From NCBI RefSeq assembly GCF_001183545.1, contig NZ_KQ236688.1:1083149-1147148 (forward strand): a stretch of 64,000 nucleotides of DNA, written 5' to 3'. The translations under genes were made by a program, and so were the position numbers. The notes under the pieces are model-generated. The model searched no databases and was not told where the DNA came from. It saw nothing but the letters and a program-made list of their open reading frames with translations. How positions within the stretch are numbered: position 1 is the stretch's first letter; every line of letters begins with the position of its first letter. The DNA comes from Cellvibrio sp. pealriver. GTDB taxonomy: Bacteria > Pseudomonadota > Gammaproteobacteria > Pseudomonadales > Cellvibrionaceae. Of the stretch, positions 44,664-54,055 are shown one piece after another.

Positions 44664-46037
44664 TTACTTTACCCAATCAGCATCCAGTTCAGAACTGATT
44701 AAAGTGCCGCGCAACGAGTTGGTCAGCGCTTCTTCGATCAGGATGTCCGCAAACTTTCCAATCAGATCAGCATTGTCGCAGCGGAAGTTCACCACGCGGT
44801 TATTTTCAGTGCGGCCGCACAACTGACCCGGATCTTTTTTGGAATAACCATTCACCAGAATGCGTTCGGTGTTGCCTACCATACGGCGGCTAATCGCCAT
44901 GGCCTGTTGGGTGATGCGGTCTTGCAAAATCGCAAGGCGCTGTTTTTTCACCTCTTCCGGTGTGTCATCCGGGAAGTCTGCAGCAGGTGTACCTGGACGA
45001 GCACTGTAAATAAAGCTGTAGGATGTATCAAAATCCATATCGTGAATCAGCTTCATGGTTGCTTCAAAATCTGCATCGGTTTCACCCGGGAAGCCGATAA
45101 TAAAATCTGAAGAGAAACTGATATTCGGGCGATTCTTTTTAATGCGACGCAGTTTGGATTTGTATTCCAATACAGTATGGCCACGCTTCATCGCCATCAG
45201 GATACGATCAGAACCGCTCTGTACGGGTAAATGTAAATGACTAACCAATTCCGGAACCTGGTTGTAAACCTCAATTAATGAATCGGTAAATTCAACCGGG
45301 TGCGATGTAGTAAAACGGATACGATCAATACCATCGACTGCTGCAACGTAAGTAATCAGTTCCGCCAAATCGACAACAGTGCCATCGGTTGCTTCACCGC
45401 GATAAGCATTGACGTTTTGGCCGAGCAAATTGACTTCGCGCACGCCTTGTTTTGCCAAATGGAGTATTTCTGCCATTACATCGGCAACAGGGCGGCTGAC
45501 TTCTTCGCCGCGTGTGTAAGGTACAACGCAGAAGGTGCAGTATTTGGAGCAGCCTTCCATGATGGATACAAACGCGCTTACGCCATCGGCATCGGGCTGC
45601 GGTAAATTGTCGAACTTTTCAATCTCGGGGAAACTCACGTCCACCACGACAACGCCGTTGCTCTTTTTGGTTTCCATCATTTCCGGCAAGCGGTGCAGGG
45701 TTTGTGGGCCAAAAATCAAATCCACATAAGGCGCACGCTCGGCAATCGCTGCACCTTCCTGACTGGCTACACAACCACCTACGCCAATCACCAGTTCGGG
45801 GTTTTTCTTTTTCAGGTTTTTCCAGCGGCCAAGCTCATGGAACAGCTTCTCTTGCGCTTTTTCGCGGATGGAGCAGGTGTTGATGAGAATAACGTCTGCC
45901 TCTTCGGGGTTTTCCGTTGCCACCATATTGTGGGATTCACCCAACAGGTCGCGCATGCGGGATGAATCGTATTCATTCATCTGGCAACCGTGGGTTTTGA
46001 TGTAGAGTTTTTTGATCGGCGCTTCAGTGGTGGACAT
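44664..46037 (-). CDS. miaB: tRNA-2-methylthio-N6-dimethylallyladenosine synthase MiaB
   Basis: 457 residues from MSTTEAP. Radical-SAM methylthiotransferase that adds the 2-methylthio group at A37 of tRNAs reading UNN codons. N-terminal domain with three Cys for the auxiliary cluster ([31 protein letters not shown]), radical-SAM CxxxCxxC in [17 protein letters not shown], and a C-terminal TRAM domain. The open frame continues upstream to 46436, but that extension lacks homology and the GTAGTAG-preceded ATG at 46037 gives the standard N-terminus. It is the canonical upstream neighbour of ybeZ, here 8.6 kb away. Confidence 0.96.
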   Translation of the reverse strand: MSTTEAPIKKLYIKTHGCQMNEYDSSRMRDLLGESHNMVATENPEEADVILINTCSIREKAQEKLFHELGRWKNLKKKNPELVIGVGGCVASQEGAAIAERAPYVDLIFGPQTLHRLPEMMETKKSNGVVVVDVSFPEIEKFDNLPQPDADGVSAFVSIMEGCSKYCTFCVVPYTRGEEVSRPVADVMAEILHLAKQGVREVNLLGQNVNAYRGEATDGTVVDLAELITYVAAVDGIDRIRFTTSHPVEFTDSLIEVYNQVPELVSHLHLPVQSGSDRILMAMKRGHTVLEYKSKLRRIKKNRPNISFSSDFIIGFPGETDADFEATMKLIHDMDFDTSYSFIYSARPGTPAADFPDDTPEEVKKQRLAILQDRITQQAMAISRRMVGNTERILVNGYSKKDPGQLCGRTENNRVVNFRCDNADLIGKFADILIEEALTNSLRGTLISSELDADWVK

Positions 46038-46236
46038 CGAACTACTACCTGCTTGGATTTGGCTAACCGGTGCGTTGTGCTGGTTAAAAAGCACACAGAA
46101 AATAAGGCGGGCATTATAGGCGGTTAACGGCGCGGAATCATCATTTGTTTGGCTGATTACGGATTCACTGAGGCGCGCAAGGCCGGATTCGGGTAAGATG
46201 CGCGCCCTCGTGCTTCTTACCCTATGCAGGTGCTCC

Positions 46237-46563
46237 ATGAAAAAGACATTCAAACTTAACATCGAAGGCAAACATCCCGAGCGTTTGTTGGAGGCGATCA
46301 AGCATGAAGTGCGCAAATACGTAAAGCGCGAGCGCCGTAAAACCCTTCCACAAGGTGTGGATTTCTGGGCATTTGATTGTAAATTTGGTGAAACAGAAGC
46401 GACCGCCGAGGTCGTTCGGTTGGGCGAGATCACCAAAAAAATGGATGAAGTAAAAGCCGCCGGTGGCGAGAGCTTTTATGTGGAAATTCTTGCGGTGCAC
46501 GGTATTCGTAAAGCGCGCAATGAATTTGATGATTTGGATGAAGATGATGACTTAAATGATTGA
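46237..46563 (+). CDS. DUF6172 family protein
   Basis: 108-residue basic-to-acidic cytoplasmic protein starting [24 protein letters not shown]. Characteristic blocks are [25 protein letters not shown] and a very acidic tail ([13 protein letters not shown]). The function is unknown; the fold looks alpha/beta. It is divergent from miaB, starting 200 bp from its start codon, and followed by a clear terminator. Confidence 0.8.
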   Translation: MKKTFKLNIEGKHPERLLEAIKHEVRKYVKRERRKTLPQGVDFWAFDCKFGETEATAEVVRLGEITKKMDEVKAAGGESFYVEILAVHGIRKARNEFDDLDEDDDLND

Positions 46564-46595
46564 TTTTTAATCATTCGCTGATTATTTATCAACAC

Positions 46596-46633
46596 AAAAA
46601 AGCCGCTTCCGGATTTCCGCAAGCGGCTTTTTT
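46596..46633. terminator. Bidirectional terminator after DUF6172 gene
   Basis: AAAAAAGCCGCTT/AAGCGGCTTTTTT (46596-46608 with 46621-46633), 12-nt loop, A-run left and T-run right. Confidence 0.9.
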
Positions 46634-46649
46634 ATGCCCCTCACCCCAG

Positions 46650-46673
46650 CCCTCTCCCGCAAGCGGGAGAGGG
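46650..46673. repeat. REP-like palindrome CCCTCTCCCGC-AA-GCGGGAGAGGG
   Basis: Perfect 11-bp inverted repeat with AA centre, preceded by CCCCTCACCCCAGC. Elements of this exact type are dispersed in many gammaproteobacterial and Xanthomonas genomes. It lies between the convergent DUF6172 and rhlE genes, the usual location for such repeats. Confidence 0.75.
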
Positions 46674-46692
46674 AGTCAGGAAGGTGACTGAG

Positions 46693-48078
46693 TTATTTCT
46701 TCTTCGGGCGAGTCGAGCGGCCGAGCGTGCTGGCGGGGCGGGCGTCCTTGGAACCTGCACGTTTTGGTTTGGATGCCGCCTTAGTTGTGCTCGCGCCTTT
46801 GGTTGTATTTGCGCTTTTGCCGGATTTGGCTCCCGCCTTGGCAAACGCGGATTTTTTTGGATCGCCTGCTTTTGATCTACCGGCAGGTTTGGCGGCTAAC
46901 TTCATCAATCCGGTGGGTTTGGAAACCACTTTGACGACTTGCTCGGTCACTTCAAAGCCTTTGATTTTTTCGCGCTTGATCTTGGTGCCAATCACTTCTT
47001 CAATCAGCGAGATTTTGTGTTCTTCTGCTGGTGTCACCAACGAGATGGCCACACCTTTTTTACCGGCGCGACCGGTACGGCCGACGCGGTGTACATAGTC
47101 CTCAGTAAAGAAAGGCAGATCGAGGTTCACAACGTAATCCAGGCCTTGGATATCCAGCCCGCGTGCAGCCACTTCGGTGGCAACTAAAACCTGAAGTTTG
47201 CCTTCTTTGAATTCTTGCAATGCGCGGCGGCGCGAGCCTTGGGTTTTCTCGCTGTGGATAACGGCGGCATCGATCTTATCGACTTTCAGTGCCTTGGTGA
47301 GATTCTCCGCCTCTTCGCGGGTGCTGCTGAATACCATCACCTGATACCAGTTTTGCTCGCGCAGTAGCTGGATAAACAGCTCGTATTTACGCGTGCTGTC
47401 CACTGGGTAAAGCACGTGGTCAACCGTCTCCGCGACCGAGTTGCGCTTGCTTACGGTAATCAGGGTGGGGCGGTTCATCGCCTGTTTGGACAGATTGGTC
47501 ACCAGCGGCGAACCGGTGGCCGAGAAAAACAGCGTCTGGTGTTTACGCGTAATGCTGGTGAGGATGGCGTGAATATCGGTCACAAAGCCCATATCCAGCA
47601 TGCGGTCGGCTTCATCCAACACCACAAAATCGACTTTGGCGAGGCTGACGTTTTCCAGCTCCACATGTTCTTTCAGGCGGCCAGGGGTGGCGACCAGAAT
47701 GTCCACGCCCGCGCGCAATTTAGCGCCTTGGCTGGTTACTTTAACGCCGCCGTAAACACTGGCGATCTTGAACGGGGTGAACTGCGCAAACTCCTGTATC
47801 GCCTTGGCGATCTGCTCCACAAGCTCGCGCGTTGGCGCAAGGATCAGTGTGCGCACAAAACCGGCTTCGGTGCCTTTGGGCTTTTCCAGCATTTGCTGCA
47901 GTACCGGCAGGCTATAGGCTGCGGTTTTACCGGTACCGGTTTGGGCGGTAGTGAGCAGATCTATACCGCGGCGCGCGGCGGGAATGGCTTGTTCCTGCAC
48001 CGGAGTCAAGGTTTTAAAGCCAATTACCTTAACGGCACGGAGGAGTTCGGGCGCAAGGCCAAGTGATGCGAAATTCAT
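46693..48078 (-). CDS. rhlE: DEAD-box RNA helicase RhlE
   Basis: 461 residues. Q motif and all helicase motifs are present: GFKTLTPVQEQAIPA, TAQTGTGKTAAY, PTRELVEQ, TPGRLKEH, VLDEADRMLDMGF, FSATGSPLV (SAT), IHSEKTQGSRRRAL, ATEVAARGLDIQGL and HRVGRTGRAG. The C-terminal about 75 residues are a basic low-complexity Ala/Lys/Ser/Gly tail (KGASTTKAASKPKRAGSKD) that likely binds RNA. RhlE acts in ribosome maturation and RNA turnover. Related DEAD-box paralogues share these motifs, so the RhlE name rests on the overall pattern. Confidence 0.9.
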   Translation of the reverse strand: MNFASLGLAPELLRAVKVIGFKTLTPVQEQAIPAARRGIDLLTTAQTGTGKTAAYSLPVLQQMLEKPKGTEAGFVRTLILAPTRELVEQIAKAIQEFAQFTPFKIASVYGGVKVTSQGAKLRAGVDILVATPGRLKEHVELENVSLAKVDFVVLDEADRMLDMGFVTDIHAILTSITRKHQTLFFSATGSPLVTNLSKQAMNRPTLITVSKRNSVAETVDHVLYPVDSTRKYELFIQLLREQNWYQVMVFSSTREEAENLTKALKVDKIDAAVIHSEKTQGSRRRALQEFKEGKLQVLVATEVAARGLDIQGLDYVVNLDLPFFTEDYVHRVGRTGRAGKKGVAISLVTPAEEHKISLIEEVIGTKIKREKIKGFEVTEQVVKVVSKPTGLMKLAAKPAGRSKAGDPKKSAFAKAGAKSGKSANTTKGASTTKAASKPKRAGSKDARPASTLGRSTRPKKK

Positions 48079-48226
48079 AATTCAATCGACTGGAAAAACG
48101 GAAAGGGCGCGCAGTATAGCGTTTAAACAGCCAATCCGGCTAACACCTCGCTTTTCTTGGCCATCTTATAACCACAAGACGTTTTTCACGCCTGCTTCAG
48201 GCCAAAGTCATCTTTGGAAAAATAGT

Positions 48227-48253
48227 AAGCTATGTATATTATATATTTAGCTT
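48227..48253. promoter_or_regulatory. Palindromic operator upstream of the MarR-EmrAB operon
   Basis: A 27-bp near-palindrome (AAGCTA arms, 11 of 13 bases paired, centre at 48240) ends 17 bp before the marR-type ATG. The size and symmetry fit a MarR dimer site. It overlaps the AT-rich region where the promoter should lie, so binding would repress the operon. Binding by this MarR is inferred. Confidence 0.62.
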
Positions 48254-48269
48254 TTTATGAGGATGGTTT

Positions 48270-48821
48270 ATGAGCACCAATGATTCCAGCGCCGATCCGC
48301 ATTCATGCGACCCACATTCAATCGATCCGCATTCAGATGTGGGAGCGCTAGTTCCCGAGCAGGAAAATCTGGGGTTCCTGCTGGCGGATAACGTCCGTCT
48401 TACACGCCGTATTGCTGGCCACTACTTCGAGCAGTACCAAATGACCTTATCCCAAGCCAAAGCCTTGCTGGGCGTGCGTCGCTGGCAGGGGATCAGGCAG
48501 GTGGATTTGGCTGATTTCATGGATATCCAACCGATCAGCCTTGCGCGCCTGCTGGATCAGCTGGCGCAACAGGGCTGGATTGAGCGCCGTCCCGATCCTA
48601 AAGACCGCCGCGCTTTCCAGCTTTTTTTAACACCTGCCGCTGCGCCCATCGTGAAAATGATCACCGCCGCATCGGCTGAGTTCCAGCAGCGCGCTCTTGC
48701 TGGCTTAAGCGCTGAACAGCAGCAGGCGCTGTTTGTGGGATTAAACAAAGTGCATGAAAACCTGATGGCGATGAGTAAAGGCCAGCAGACAAGAGACGAA
48801 AGTGAGGTAAGTGAAAAATGA
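48270..48821 (+). CDS. MarR family transcriptional regulator
   Basis: 183 residues. A His/Asp-rich N-terminal repeat (DPHSCDPHSIDPHSD, residues 9-23) precedes the winged helix: LSQAKALLGVRRWQGIRQVDL, DFMDIQPISLARLLDQLAQQG, IERRPDPKDRRAFQLFLT (the wing with conserved DxRR). It probably represses the efflux genes that follow; its stop overlaps the emrA start by 4 nt (ATGA). The DPHS repeat is not part of the MarR fold and might bind metal, but this is speculation. Confidence 0.9.
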   Translation: MSTNDSSADPHSCDPHSIDPHSDVGALVPEQENLGFLLADNVRLTRRIAGHYFEQYQMTLSQAKALLGVRRWQGIRQVDLADFMDIQPISLARLLDQLAQQGWIERRPDPKDRRAFQLFLTPAAAPIVKMITAASAEFQQRALAGLSAEQQQALFVGLNKVHENLMAMSKGQQTRDESEVSEK

Positions 48822-49849
48822 CTGATGCATTAAAATCACGCCGCTTTTTACTACTGGTAGTGATTCCGTTGTTATTGGGATTGGTCGGCGTGGTGATTTA
48901 TTTGTCTGGTGGCCGTTATGCCACCACCGATAACGCCTATACCAAAGCCGATGTGCTCAGCATTCGCCCGCGAGTTGCCGGTGCGGTCGCCGAGCGCTTG
49001 GTGGCTGAAAATGACAGCGTGAAAGCAGGGCAGTTGATGCTGGTATTGGATCAAAAACCTTATCAGGTTGCTCTCGCCAAGGCCGAGGCCAAATTGGCCG
49101 AGGTGCGCACCAACCTTGCTGCATTACATGCCAGCTACGATGAAAAGCAATCCGAATTGCAACTGGCGATGGCCAACCGCGACTACGCCATTACCGAGCA
49201 GCAGCGCCAGGCCAATCTGGCTACCCGCAAGCTGGTTGCCAAAGCGGCGTACGATGAAGTGAGCCACACCCGCCGTGTTAGCGACCAACAGGTGATTACG
49301 CTTGAGCGCGATTTGAAGCGCATTGCCGAATCCCTGGGTGGCGATGCGGATGCGCCCATCGAGCAGCACCCTAGTTACCGCGCGGCGCAAGCCGAAGTCG
49401 AGCAAGCGCAGCTTAATCTGGATTACACCCGCATCACCGCGCCAAAAGACGGCATAGTCACCAAGCCGCCAGAAGTCGGCGAGTTTTTAGCGGTGGGCAG
49501 CGCGGTGATGTCATTAGTGGCGAGCGATAACCTGTGGGTAGAGGCGAATTTTATCGAGACCGATTTAACGCACGTGCGTGTTGGCCAGACCGTAAAAGTG
49601 CATGTGGATACTTATCCCGATATCACTTGGGAGGGTGCAGTACAAAGTATTAGCCCCGCAACCGGTGCCGAGTTTTCAGTCATCCCCGCGCAAAACGCGA
49701 CCGGCAACTGGGTGAAGATCGCCCAGCGGGTGCCGGTACGCATCAGTATCCAGCCCAACCAGAATGCTCCGGCGCTACAGGCCGGTTTGAGTACCCGTAT
49801 CGAAATTGACACAGGTTACAAACGTTCGCTGCTGGGCTTATCTATTTGA
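48818..49849 (+). CDS. emrA: EmrA-like membrane fusion protein of an efflux pump
   Basis: 343 residues. One N-terminal membrane helix (about 10-30, LLLVVIPLLLGLVGVVIYLSG), then the HlyD-type fold: biotinyl-lipoyl half (VRPRVAG-like RPRVAGAVAERLVAENDSVKAGQ), long helical hairpin (about 80-190), second lipoyl half (NLDYTRITAPKDGIVTKPPEVGEF) and barrel. It bridges the inner-membrane EmrB to an outer-membrane channel. Translationally coupled to the MarR gene. Confidence 0.92.
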   Translation: MTDALKSRRFLLLVVIPLLLGLVGVVIYLSGGRYATTDNAYTKADVLSIRPRVAGAVAERLVAENDSVKAGQLMLVLDQKPYQVALAKAEAKLAEVRTNLAALHASYDEKQSELQLAMANRDYAITEQQRQANLATRKLVAKAAYDEVSHTRRVSDQQVITLERDLKRIAESLGGDADAPIEQHPSYRAAQAEVEQAQLNLDYTRITAPKDGIVTKPPEVGEFLAVGSAVMSLVASDNLWVEANFIETDLTHVRVGQTVKVHVDTYPDITWEGAVQSISPATGAEFSVIPAQNATGNWVKIAQRVPVRISIQPNQNAPALQAGLSTRIEIDTGYKRSLLGLSI

Positions 49850-49904
49850 TCAAAAGAATTGATAAACCACAGAATCTGATTAAACGCCAGCGAGGTAAAA
49901 CGCT

Positions 49905-51464
49905 GTGTCACAGGCAACACTTGACCGCACACCCGTCGCCGCCAGTGCCAAACCCGCTGTGAATGCGGGTTTGATTACCGCTTCGGTGATGCTCGCGACC
50001 ATTATCCAGGCGTTGGATACCACCATCGCTAACGTTGCCTTGCCGCATATGCAAGGCAGCATGTCAGCGACTCAGGATCAGATCTCCTGGGTGCTGACCT
50101 CTTATATTGTCGCGGCCGCGATCTTTCTGCCGCTTACCGGTTTTTTGTCGGATCGCTTTGGCCGCAAGCGCTTGATGCTCTGGTCTATTGCCGGTTTTAC
50201 CATCGCCTCTATGCTCTGTGGCGCGGCGCAGAATTTGTCGCAAGTGGTGATATTCCGCTTGTTGCAGGGGATATTCGGTGCTGCGCTGGTGCCGTTATCG
50301 CAATCGATTCTGCTCGATACCTATCCCAAAGAAAAACACAGTCAGGCGATGGCGGTGTGGGGGATGGGCGTAGTGCTCGGGCCTATTCTCGGGCCGACAC
50401 TCGGTGGTTTGCTTACCGAGCATTACAGTTGGCGCTGGGTGTTTTACATCAATGTGCCGCTGGGGATATTGGCGTGGTTGGGCGTAATGGCGAGTGTGAA
50501 AGAAACGGCGGTCGATAAAAGCCGCCATTTTGACTTGCTGGGTTTTGCGTTTTTAAGTTTGGGCATCGGTGCCTTGCAGATGATGCTGGACCGCGGCGAG
50601 AGCCAAAACTGGTTCCATAGCCCGGAAATTATTGTTGAATGCATCCTCATGGCTTTGGGCTTTTACTGGTTTATCAGCCACATCTTCACCTACAAGCAGC
50701 CGTTTATCGAACCGGTGATTTTTAAAGACCGCAACTTCTCCATCGGCCTGATTTTTATGTTCGTAGTGGGGATTATTTTGCTCGCGACCATGGCGCTGTT
50801 GCCGCCGTTTCTGCAAAACCTGCTGGGGTATCCGGTAGTGGATGTGGGCTTGGTGATGGCACCGCGCGGCATGGGTGTGATGTTTTCGATGATGGTGGTG
50901 GGCAGGATCGCAGGCAAAATAGATCCGCGCTACCAGGTATTTTTCGGGTTATTGCTGACGGTCATTTCGCTGTGGGAAATGACGCTGTTCAACACCAGCA
51001 TCACCAGTTGGGACATCATCCGCACCAGCGTTGTACAAGGGGTTGGCCTTGGTTTTATCTTCGTGCCGCTGTCGGCCATTGCCTTTGCAAGCCTTGAAGG
51101 TCGCTACCGCAATGAAGGCACCGCGCTGTTTAGCCTGACGCGCAACATCGGCAGCAGCATTGGTATCTCGGTGGTGATGGCGGAATTGCAGCAAAACATC
51201 CAGAAAAACCACGCCGCCTTTGCGGATTACATTACCCCGTACAATCAGGCGCTTTCCAAAGTCGGCGAGTCCGGCCATTGGGACATCAGCACCACGCAGG
51301 GGCTAATGGCGATCAACAGTGAAGTCCAGCGCCAAGCCGCTACGCTTGCGTACTTGCAGGATTTTCAATTGATGATGTGGGTAACCATCGCCGCCTTGCC
51401 GTTATTGCTGCTGCTGAAAGCGCCACCCAAACACGCGGCACCGGTGAATATCGCAGCAGATTAA
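49905..51464 (+). CDS. emrB: EmrB-like MFS drug-efflux transporter (DHA2 family)
   Basis: 519 residues, GTG start with GAGGT 8 nt upstream. Fourteen hydrophobic segments; DHA2 signatures LDTTIANVALPHMQGS (motif D1), GFLSDRFGRKRLM (motif A) and GPILGPTLGGLLTEH (motif C). Proton-driven export of amphipathic toxic compounds through EmrA and a TolC-type channel, not encoded here. Confidence 0.95.
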   Translation: MSQATLDRTPVAASAKPAVNAGLITASVMLATIIQALDTTIANVALPHMQGSMSATQDQISWVLTSYIVAAAIFLPLTGFLSDRFGRKRLMLWSIAGFTIASMLCGAAQNLSQVVIFRLLQGIFGAALVPLSQSILLDTYPKEKHSQAMAVWGMGVVLGPILGPTLGGLLTEHYSWRWVFYINVPLGILAWLGVMASVKETAVDKSRHFDLLGFAFLSLGIGALQMMLDRGESQNWFHSPEIIVECILMALGFYWFISHIFTYKQPFIEPVIFKDRNFSIGLIFMFVVGIILLATMALLPPFLQNLLGYPVVDVGLVMAPRGMGVMFSMMVVGRIAGKIDPRYQVFFGLLLTVISLWEMTLFNTSITSWDIIRTSVVQGVGLGFIFVPLSAIAFASLEGRYRNEGTALFSLTRNIGSSIGISVVMAELQQNIQKNHAAFADYITPYNQALSKVGESGHWDISTTQGLMAINSEVQRQAATLAYLQDFQLMMWVTIAALPLLLLLKAPPKHAAPVNIAAD

Positions 51465-51628
51465 ACCTGTCATAACCGAATCTACTAACCGGCCTGTATG
51501 AAAAATGTTCAGGTGAGGCGAGAATAGTAAAAACATATGTTATCCTGCGCGCCCTCGCAGGGTGCCCGAATCCATCGCCCTGTTTTTATGATTGATCAAG
51601 TAATACAGCGAGTGACCAAGAGAACGTT

Positions 51629-51970
51629 ATGGCAGCCAAACCCGTTTACAAAGTGATATTCCTTAACCAGGGTCAGGTTTACGAAGTATTTTGCTCGGCG
51701 ATTTACCAAAGTGAGATGTACGGTTTTATTGAGATTGAAGAGTTTGTCTTTGGTGAGCGCAGCGGGCTGTTGATCGACCCGGCAGAAGAAAAGCTCAAAA
51801 ATGAATTTGCTGGCGTAAAACGCTCCTACATTCCGATGCACGCCATTGTGCGTATCGATGAAGTGGAAAAAGAAGGCCCAGCCAAAATTATCGATATTAA
51901 AGGCGGTGCGGATAAAGTCACTCCTTTTCCCTACGCCGGATTTATGCCAAACCCCAACTTAGGGGAATAA
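51629..51970 (+). CDS. DUF1820 family protein
   Basis: 113 residues; typical start KPVYKVIFLNQGQVYEVFCSA and the IEEFVFGERSGLLIDPAEEKLK block. A small cytoplasmic beta-rich protein of unknown function conserved in gammaproteobacteria, at the usual family length. Stands alone; an AAGAGAA ribosome site precedes the ATG. Confidence 0.9.
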   Translation: MAAKPVYKVIFLNQGQVYEVFCSAIYQSEMYGFIEIEEFVFGERSGLLIDPAEEKLKNEFAGVKRSYIPMHAIVRIDEVEKEGPAKIIDIKGGADKVTPFPYAGFMPNPNLGE

Positions 51971-52002
51971 TAAACAGGCGAGTAATTTTTTCATTTCATC
52001 CT

Positions 52003-52034
52003 ACACTTGCCTAATAACCCCATTAGGCAAGTGT
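52003..52034 (+). promoter_or_regulatory. Perfect hairpin overlapping the ribosome binding site of the FGGY kinase gene
   Basis: 13-bp perfect stem ACACTTGCCTAAT/ATTAGGCAAGTGT (52003-52015 with 52022-52034), 6-nt loop, ending 1 nt before the kinase ATG (52036). The only candidate Shine-Dalgarno (AGG, 52025-52027) is buried in the right arm. It could act as the terminator of DUF1820, but its position suggests translational control. Confidence 0.6.
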
Positions 52035-52035
52035 T

Positions 52036-53643
52036 ATGTCAAAACCCTCCAGCGTTTCCGATTCATTCCTCACCACCAATCTGTCATCCACTGATTTATT
52101 TTTAGCAATAGATCAGGGCGGTCAAAGCAGCCGCGTTGCGGTTTACACGCACACCGGCCAACACATCTGCAGTTATTCCGCTGCTTGCGCCACGCAGCAT
52201 CATGTTGTGGACGATGTTGTGGGCGATTCTACGTATCCCCATATTGAACAAAACCCCGAGGAAATTCTGTCCGGCATTCGCGAGTGTTTGCACAACATCC
52301 AACAACATTTGGGCGATGATATAAAACGCATCAAGGCTGCGAGTTTTGCAGGGCAGGGCTCATCGCTTTTATGTTGGGATAATAAAACCGGTGAAGCGCT
52401 TACACCGGTATTGAGCTGGCAAGATATTCGCGGCGAGCCCTATTTAAATGCCGTTTCGCTCTCGCATACACAAGCACAACAATTAACGGGTTTGCGTGTG
52501 TCGCCACATTACGGCGCAAGCAAAATGCGTTGGTGTCTGGACAATAATGTACGTGTTGCGCAAGCGCAAAAAAATAATCGCCTCAGTATTGGGCCGATTG
52601 TCAGTTATTTTTTTTGGCACTTGCTAGAGGGCGATTCCGCAGGTCATAAAAATACCCTTGTCGATCCCGGCCACGCGCAGCGCACGCTGTTATGGAATTT
52701 GCAGCGCAACGAATGGGATCAATCGCTATTGGATATGTTCAACATTCCGCGCGCAGTATTGCCGCAATGCCTTTATCACAATAGCCACTTCGGCAACCTA
52801 AAACTGGGCGATCATTTAATTCCTTTCACCGCCAGCGCACGCGACCAAGGCGCATCACTTTTTGCACGCGGTTTACCTGAACCCGATAGTGTGTACATTA
52901 ATATCGGCACCGGCGCGTTTATCCAACGCATGAGCGACAACCTGCACGCGCCAGACGGTTTGCTTATCAGCCCGTTATGGTTTCCGTATGAAGCCAATTT
53001 TTCGCAAACGTTTTTATCATCACCTACGCAAGTTGCATCGCCAACCTGTTATGCATATGAATGTGAACATGAGCCAGTGCACAAACCCCTCTACGCATGG
53101 GAGGCAACCGTAAACGGTGCAGCGTCTGCAATAGGTTTTATAAAAGAACAAACCGGTGTGGATATTACGCCGCAAAAAATGGAACAAGCGCTGTTATTAA
53201 ATCCGGCAGGTGATTGTTATTTTTTAAATGCTGTGGGCGGATTAAGCGCACCTTATTGGCGAACGGATTTGCAACCGCAGTTCAGCAAAACATTATCGCC
53301 AGAGCAAAAAATTCTCGCGTGGATTGAATCGGTTATTTTCCAAATTGTTATCAACGTGCAATTAATGAATCAGTTGGGCGCAACCAAAAAAATCATCATC
53401 AGCGGCGGCTTCAGCAAAGCCGACGCCGTCTGCCAAAAAATTGCCGACCTCACCCACGCCAACGTCCACCGCAGCGACAACCCGGATGCCACCGTACAAG
53501 GTGCCGCCTGCATGGCCGCCGGTTTACCGCAAAGCTGGAAGCCTCCACTACAAGAAGACATATTCACCCCACAACCAAACCCGGCACTGCAACAGCGTTT
53601 TGCAATATGGCAACGGGCGATGGGGGAATGGCTAAACATCTAA
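52036..53643 (+). CDS. FGGY family carbohydrate kinase
   Basis: 535-residue cytoplasmic sugar/polyol kinase. N-terminal phosphate loop FLAIDQGGQSSRVAVY, AASFAGQGSSLLCWD with LSWQDIRG, TASARDQGASLFARGL, NIGTGAFIQ, and in the C-terminal half ISGGFSKADAVCQ and VQGAACMAAG. The pattern is FGGY but does not identify the substrate (xylulose, glycerol and others are possible). It stands alone, without an adjoining transporter or isomerase. It is followed by an AAACCGCA/TGCGGTTT hairpin at 53707-53729. Confidence 0.87.
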   Translation: MSKPSSVSDSFLTTNLSSTDLFLAIDQGGQSSRVAVYTHTGQHICSYSAACATQHHVVDDVVGDSTYPHIEQNPEEILSGIRECLHNIQQHLGDDIKRIKAASFAGQGSSLLCWDNKTGEALTPVLSWQDIRGEPYLNAVSLSHTQAQQLTGLRVSPHYGASKMRWCLDNNVRVAQAQKNNRLSIGPIVSYFFWHLLEGDSAGHKNTLVDPGHAQRTLLWNLQRNEWDQSLLDMFNIPRAVLPQCLYHNSHFGNLKLGDHLIPFTASARDQGASLFARGLPEPDSVYINIGTGAFIQRMSDNLHAPDGLLISPLWFPYEANFSQTFLSSPTQVASPTCYAYECEHEPVHKPLYAWEATVNGAASAIGFIKEQTGVDITPQKMEQALLLNPAGDCYFLNAVGGLSAPYWRTDLQPQFSKTLSPEQKILAWIESVIFQIVINVQLMNQLGATKKIIISGGFSKADAVCQKIADLTHANVHRSDNPDATVQGAACMAAGLPQSWKPPLQEDIFTPQPNPALQQRFAIWQRAMGEWLNI

Positions 53644-54055
53644 AAGCGCCTGCACCAACACACCGGTTGCGTGCGTGTAATAACGTGTAATATGATCTGG
53701 CGCAATAAACCGCATAGTCTTTGCGGTTTCAGTCATAGGAATGACCACAGCAGTATCGGCAGAGTAGGGAAAGCACTATGGAATTTTGGATAAGCTCTGA
53801 CTTGGCTGCTATGGAATTATGGACATTAAAAAGCATTTCTTTTTACATCGTCATCTGCCCCTAATCTCCTCGCTTCTCTCCTGCAGTTTTAATCAGCTCA
53901 AATGTCCACGTAAAAATTCCACCGCAATTTATTTATATGCATTTGTAGGTTAAGGCGGGTCGCGCAGACTGAGCTTGCGAACCTCAACAGAGTGAAGGGC
54001 GGGAATGTGCTCAAAGCGCAATTTAAAATATTTATTTGGATAGATACATTGGGTA
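53644..54055. other. 412-bp intergenic boundary of the AT-rich island
   Basis: Holds the AAACCGCA/TGCGGTTT hairpin (53707-53729), a weak terminator for the kinase. It also has a direct repeat TATGGAATT at 53778 and about 53810, and a GC-rich patch (53950-54005) starting GTAGGTTAAGGCGG. No credible gene: the plus-strand reading frame from 53778 is about 28 codons. Composition shifts to AT-rich by 54,000. Confidence 0.5.

Noticed and set aside
44664..46436. 133-residue N-terminal extension of MiaB
   Set aside because: No conserved sequence before MSTTEAP and it would run into the divergent DUF6172 gene.
47416..48066. 216-codon frame antisense to rhlE
   Set aside because: Mirror of helicase codons; no independent signal.
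53940..54010. Possible tRNA or attachment site in the GC-rich patch
   Set aside because: No cloverleaf, anticodon arm or TPsiC arm can be drawn, and no matching direct repeat is seen at the right border.
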